Shown: positions 61,681 through 64,000 of the stretch, one piece after another
Position numbering within the stretch: the stretch's first letter is position 1
Layout of the letters: every line of letters starts with the position of its first letter
Source of the DNA: Lentzea californiensis
GTDB taxonomy: Bacteria; Actinomycetota; Actinomycetes; Mycobacteriales; Pseudonocardiaceae
DNA: 64,000 bases
Direction: 5' to 3'
NCBI RefSeq assembly: GCF_024648825.1
Contig: NZ_JANBBE010000002.1
Coordinates: forward strand, 248,001-312,000
The notes under the pieces: model-generated
What the model was told of the DNA's origin: nothing
What the model saw: the letters and a program-made list of their open reading frames with translations, nothing else
The model's database searches: none
Translations under genes and position numbers: made by a program

Positions 61681-63186
61681 TCAGTGCGCGGGGCGGTAGT
61701 CGGGGGCCACACCGGCGGTGGCGAGCGCGGTGCGCAGGCCCTCGGTGCTGCCGTGGTCGGCGACCGCGGCGTCCAGGTGATCGGCCATGTCGAAGTCGTG
61801 AGAGGAGGTGACGAACGTGGTCCGTCCCAGCCAGTCCAGTTCCCAGCGGGCGAGACCCGTGTCGGAGAACGCCAGTGCCACCAACGCGGACAGCTCGGGC
61901 AGCACCTCGCCGCGGGCCATCTCGCGGCGGGCGCGGGCACCGGCGTCCCTGTTGCCGGGCACGTGAGTGCCCAGGCCGGCGAGGTGTCCCGCGTCCAGCG
62001 CGTCGAGCACGGTGGTCAGTGACGGCGGTCGGTTCATCGCCGCCGCGGACGCCTGCAGCAGCCGTTCGGTGCCGCGCACGACGCGGGCTCGGGCGCCGAT
62101 GTGGCCGAGCGTGGCCCAGTCGACGCGTTCCTTCGACGCGGCGTCGGAGACGAGCGTGTTGAGCACGGCGGCGTCTAGCAGCGGCGTCGGGTCGGTGAGC
62201 AGTTCCAGTGCCGGGCGGTCGCCCCAGCCCGACTCGGGTTCGAGCGCCATGGCCTCGATCGCGACGATGCGGTCCTTCAGCGGTGGGTGGGAGTCGTACG
62301 GGCCGCGGTCCGGGTCGTGCGGGTGCTGGCGGATCTCCTCCAGCTCCTCGTGGAGTTCGGGGGAGGTGCGCAGGCGGGCGAAGCCGTCGAAGAACGTCGT
62401 GGGGAGGTAACCGAGTTCCCACGCGACGGTGAGGTGGCGGTTGGTGAAGAGGTCCCACGCGGCGTCGATCACCGGCAGCTCGCGCCAGGCGGACGCGGCG
62501 GCGGACGAGCCGGCCAGCGTGGCGGCGACGCGGTCGGCGGCGAACTCCTGCCGGCGGCTGATCGCCCGGGAGAGACGGAGGTACAGCTTGGCGTAGCCGC
62601 GGAACAGCTTGGCGATCATGCGCTGGAACCAGTGTTCGGCGTTCATGTGGGAACCGGCGCGCAGCATGGCTTCACGGCCGGAGACCACGACACCGGCGAA
62701 ACGCGTGTCTTTGTTGGCGTAGTGCCCGAGTTCGTGGGCGAGCACGGCGATGAGTTGCTTCTCGGTCAAGGAGGTGAGCAGAGGTGCACCGATGAACATC
62801 CTGCGCCTGAGGACGCGCAGTCCCAGGAAACGGGTGTCCTCGGCGATCGCGGCGTTCACCGCGGCGACGATCCGGATCTCGTCCGGCGGGCGGGTGCCGA
62901 CATCGGCGGCCAGGCGGCGGACGAGGTCCCAGAGCGCGGGCTGCTGCTCGGGCGTGACGAGGGTGCCCGGCACCTCGTCCCGCGTGCGGCGTTCCAATGA
63001 GATCAGACCTTTGACCAGTGCGTACACCAGCGGCACGACGAACAGCGCCAGCTTCACGCCGACGAACGGGCGCTCGATCAGGGCGTACGTCTCCAGCGCG
63101 AGCAGGCCACCGATCAACCCGAAAGCGAGGACGTGGAAACCGACGAGCACCGCCACCGAAATGGCAGCACGCAACGAAACACGCAT
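61681..63186 (-). CDS. M48 family zinc metallopeptidase
   Basis: The 501-residue protein has two N-terminal transmembrane helices (about 8-30 and 42-63). The gluzincin motif HELGHYANKD (HExxH, about 151-155) and the third zinc ligand in RRQEFAADRVAA follow. It resembles HtpX/Ste24-type proteases, with the active site facing the cytoplasm, plus a long C-terminal extension without known domains. Likely acts in membrane-protein quality control. Confidence 0.9.
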   Translation of the reverse strand: MRVSLRAAISVAVLVGFHVLAFGLIGGLLALETYALIERPFVGVKLALFVVPLVYALVKGLISLERRTRDEVPGTLVTPEQQPALWDLVRRLAADVGTRPPDEIRIVAAVNAAIAEDTRFLGLRVLRRRMFIGAPLLTSLTEKQLIAVLAHELGHYANKDTRFAGVVVSGREAMLRAGSHMNAEHWFQRMIAKLFRGYAKLYLRLSRAISRRQEFAADRVAATLAGSSAAASAWRELPVIDAAWDLFTNRHLTVAWELGYLPTTFFDGFARLRTSPELHEELEEIRQHPHDPDRGPYDSHPPLKDRIVAIEAMALEPESGWGDRPALELLTDPTPLLDAAVLNTLVSDAASKERVDWATLGHIGARARVVRGTERLLQASAAAMNRPPSLTTVLDALDAGHLAGLGTHVPGNRDAGARARREMARGEVLPELSALVALAFSDTGLARWELDWLGRTTFVTSSHDFDMADHLDAAVADHGSTEGLRTALATAGVAPDYRPAH

Positions 63187-63355
63187 GAGTAGAGCGACCT
63201 TCCCCCAAAGCCCCCAGCGCCGCCCCCAGATGACGGCAGCACGAAGTGTGCACGAGAACCCGGTCCCGACTCAATCCCGAAAGGCGGCCGGTCCGAACCT
63301 GTCCTGGTGTGTCAACCAGCCGATCGGCCAGTACGGGTACCTCGGCGGGATGACA

Positions 63356-63386
63356 TCCGCCTGTGCAGCTCCGGCCTTCAGGCGGA
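63356..63386. promoter_or_regulatory. Inverted repeat before the subtilase gene
   Basis: TCCGCCTG (63356-63363) and CAGGCGGA (63379-63386) are exact inverted repeats around a 15-base spacer, 68 bases before the gene. The 268-bp gap 63187-63454 also holds promoters of the divergent M48 gene, but nothing else recognised. Confidence 0.4.
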
Positions 63387-63454
63387 GGTGAGGTGACGCT
63401 CGGTGTCCCTACGGTCACTGGCGCAACACCTCATCGAGCACTGGAGGTAAACCA

Positions 63455-64000
63455 GTGAGAGCAGGACAGCGAGGTGCCCGCAGGGGGATCACCGCTCTCG
63501 CGCTGTCGGCAGGTCTCGTCACCGCGGAAACGACCACGGTGACGGCGGCTGTCGCGCACGCGGAGGAGCAGGCATCGGGGCAGGGGGACCGCAGCGTCAC
63601 GCTGATCACCGGTGACCGAGTGGAACTGGCCGGCAACCGCGTGGTGCGGGTCGTGCCGGGACCGGGGCGGGTCAGGCTGCCCGTGCGCACCTTCACGCGG
63701 GACGGGCACCAGCACGTGGTGCCCGCGGATGCGATCGCGTTGGTGGACAACGGAAAGCTCGACCCGCGGTTGTTCGACGTGACGTCGTTGGCCGAGTTCG
63801 GCTACGACGATTCGCGGCGCAGCACCGTTCCTGTGATCGTGCGGCCGGCGGCGGGCGCACGATCGGGCATCACGGCGTTGGCGGCGAAGGGCTCGGTCGA
63901 CGGCCTGGTGACCGGCACCGTCGAGAAGTCGGGCAGCGCCTGGGAGTCGCTGCGCGGTGGTGCGGTGGAGAAGGTGTGGCTCGACGGCATCCGCGAGGTG
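63455..64000 (+). CDS. Secreted S8 family (subtilisin-like) peptidase, partial
   Basis: The window ends within this gene; 182 codons are present. It starts with GTG 63455, seven bases after GGAGG. A twin-Arg-containing signal peptide (RRGITALALSAGLVTAETTTVTAAVAHA) is followed by a propeptide with VTLITGDRVELAG, VVPADAIALVDNGKLDPRLFDVTSLAEFGYDD and VWLDGIREV. This is the N-terminal pattern of large actinobacterial subtilases. The catalytic triad lies beyond the edge. Secreted proteolysis is inferred. Confidence 0.85.
   Translation, partial: MRAGQRGARRGITALALSAGLVTAETTTVTAAVAHAEEQASGQGDRSVTLITGDRVELAGNRVVRVVPGPGRVRLPVRTFTRDGHQHVVPADAIALVDNGKLDPRLFDVTSLAEFGYDDSRRSTVPVIVRPAAGARSGITALAAKGSVDGLVTGTVEKSGSAWESLRGGAVEKVWLDGIREV

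Overview
This window is high-GC chromosomal DNA from an actinomycete. Gene content and order are most consistent with a Pseudonocardiales organism (a Lentzea-, Saccharothrix- or Actinosynnema-like genome); that placement is inferred, since there is no rRNA here. Supporting signs are many GTG/TTG starts, ATGA/GTGA/TTGA coupled junctions, probable leaderless promoters, a perfect actinobacterial LexA box, a ClgR-PspA-PspM locus and a PASTA-less receptor kinase.

The backbone is the conserved actinobacterial truB-to-ftsK-to-clgR neighbourhood, also known in Mycobacterium. 0-11 kb holds a MATE and an MFS transporter, truB, ribF, a small HTH protein, thpR, rpsO, pnp, an M16 peptidase, dapB and a small membrane protein. 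11-18.8 kb is more variable: a YcaQ/AlkX-like glycosylase, acetyltransferase, small membrane protein, ArsR/SRPBCC pair, aldo-keto reductase with TetR, a SUKH protein, and a DUF4097/ribbon-helix-helix pair. 18.8-25.1 kb holds thyX, an ACT protein, a receptor Ser/Thr kinase with lipoprotein, a DinB-fold protein, dapA and RNase J.

25.1-33.2 kb separates rnj from ftsK and looks accessory. It has an unusual PUA-like/winged-helix/CBS/HEPN protein, an orphan ATP synthase subunit a, a methyltransferase, an AfsR/SARP regulator, a hydrolase, a membrane protein and an acyltransferase. In both of the first two genes the ribosome binding site lies in the 3' arm of an 11-bp stem.

35.7-40.2 kb is the standout region. 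Between ftsK and the argA-like acetyltransferase, neighbours in related genomes, sits a tightly overlapping minus-strand operon: MerR regulator, E1-like leader-binding protein, a four-helix membrane protein with eight consecutive cysteines near its N-terminus, a YcaO cyclodehydratase ending in PxPxP, and a SagB-type dehydrogenase. This is a thiazole/oxazole peptide (TOMM) pathway whose apparent substrate is a membrane protein. A secreted phospholipase A2 gene lies next to it.

40.2-45.9 kb returns to the backbone: argA-like gene, rimO, pgsA, cinA, clgR, pspA, pspM-like gene. 46-51 kb has a uracil permease, pyrD, then an overlapping ParA, Nei-type glycosylase and P450 set. 51.2-55.5 kb carries two methyltransferases and four sigma-70-family genes in 3.5 kb, three of them close ShbA/SigD-like paralogues. 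55.5-59.2 kb has a glutamine-synthetase-fold gene divergent from an amidohydrolase (a split FluG arrangement) and SOS-controlled dinB. 59.3-64 kb ends with an AbiEi-like protein, a 173-bp direct duplication, a hypothetical protein, an M48 peptidase and the start of a secreted subtilase. No rRNA, tRNA, CRISPR array or transposase was recognised.
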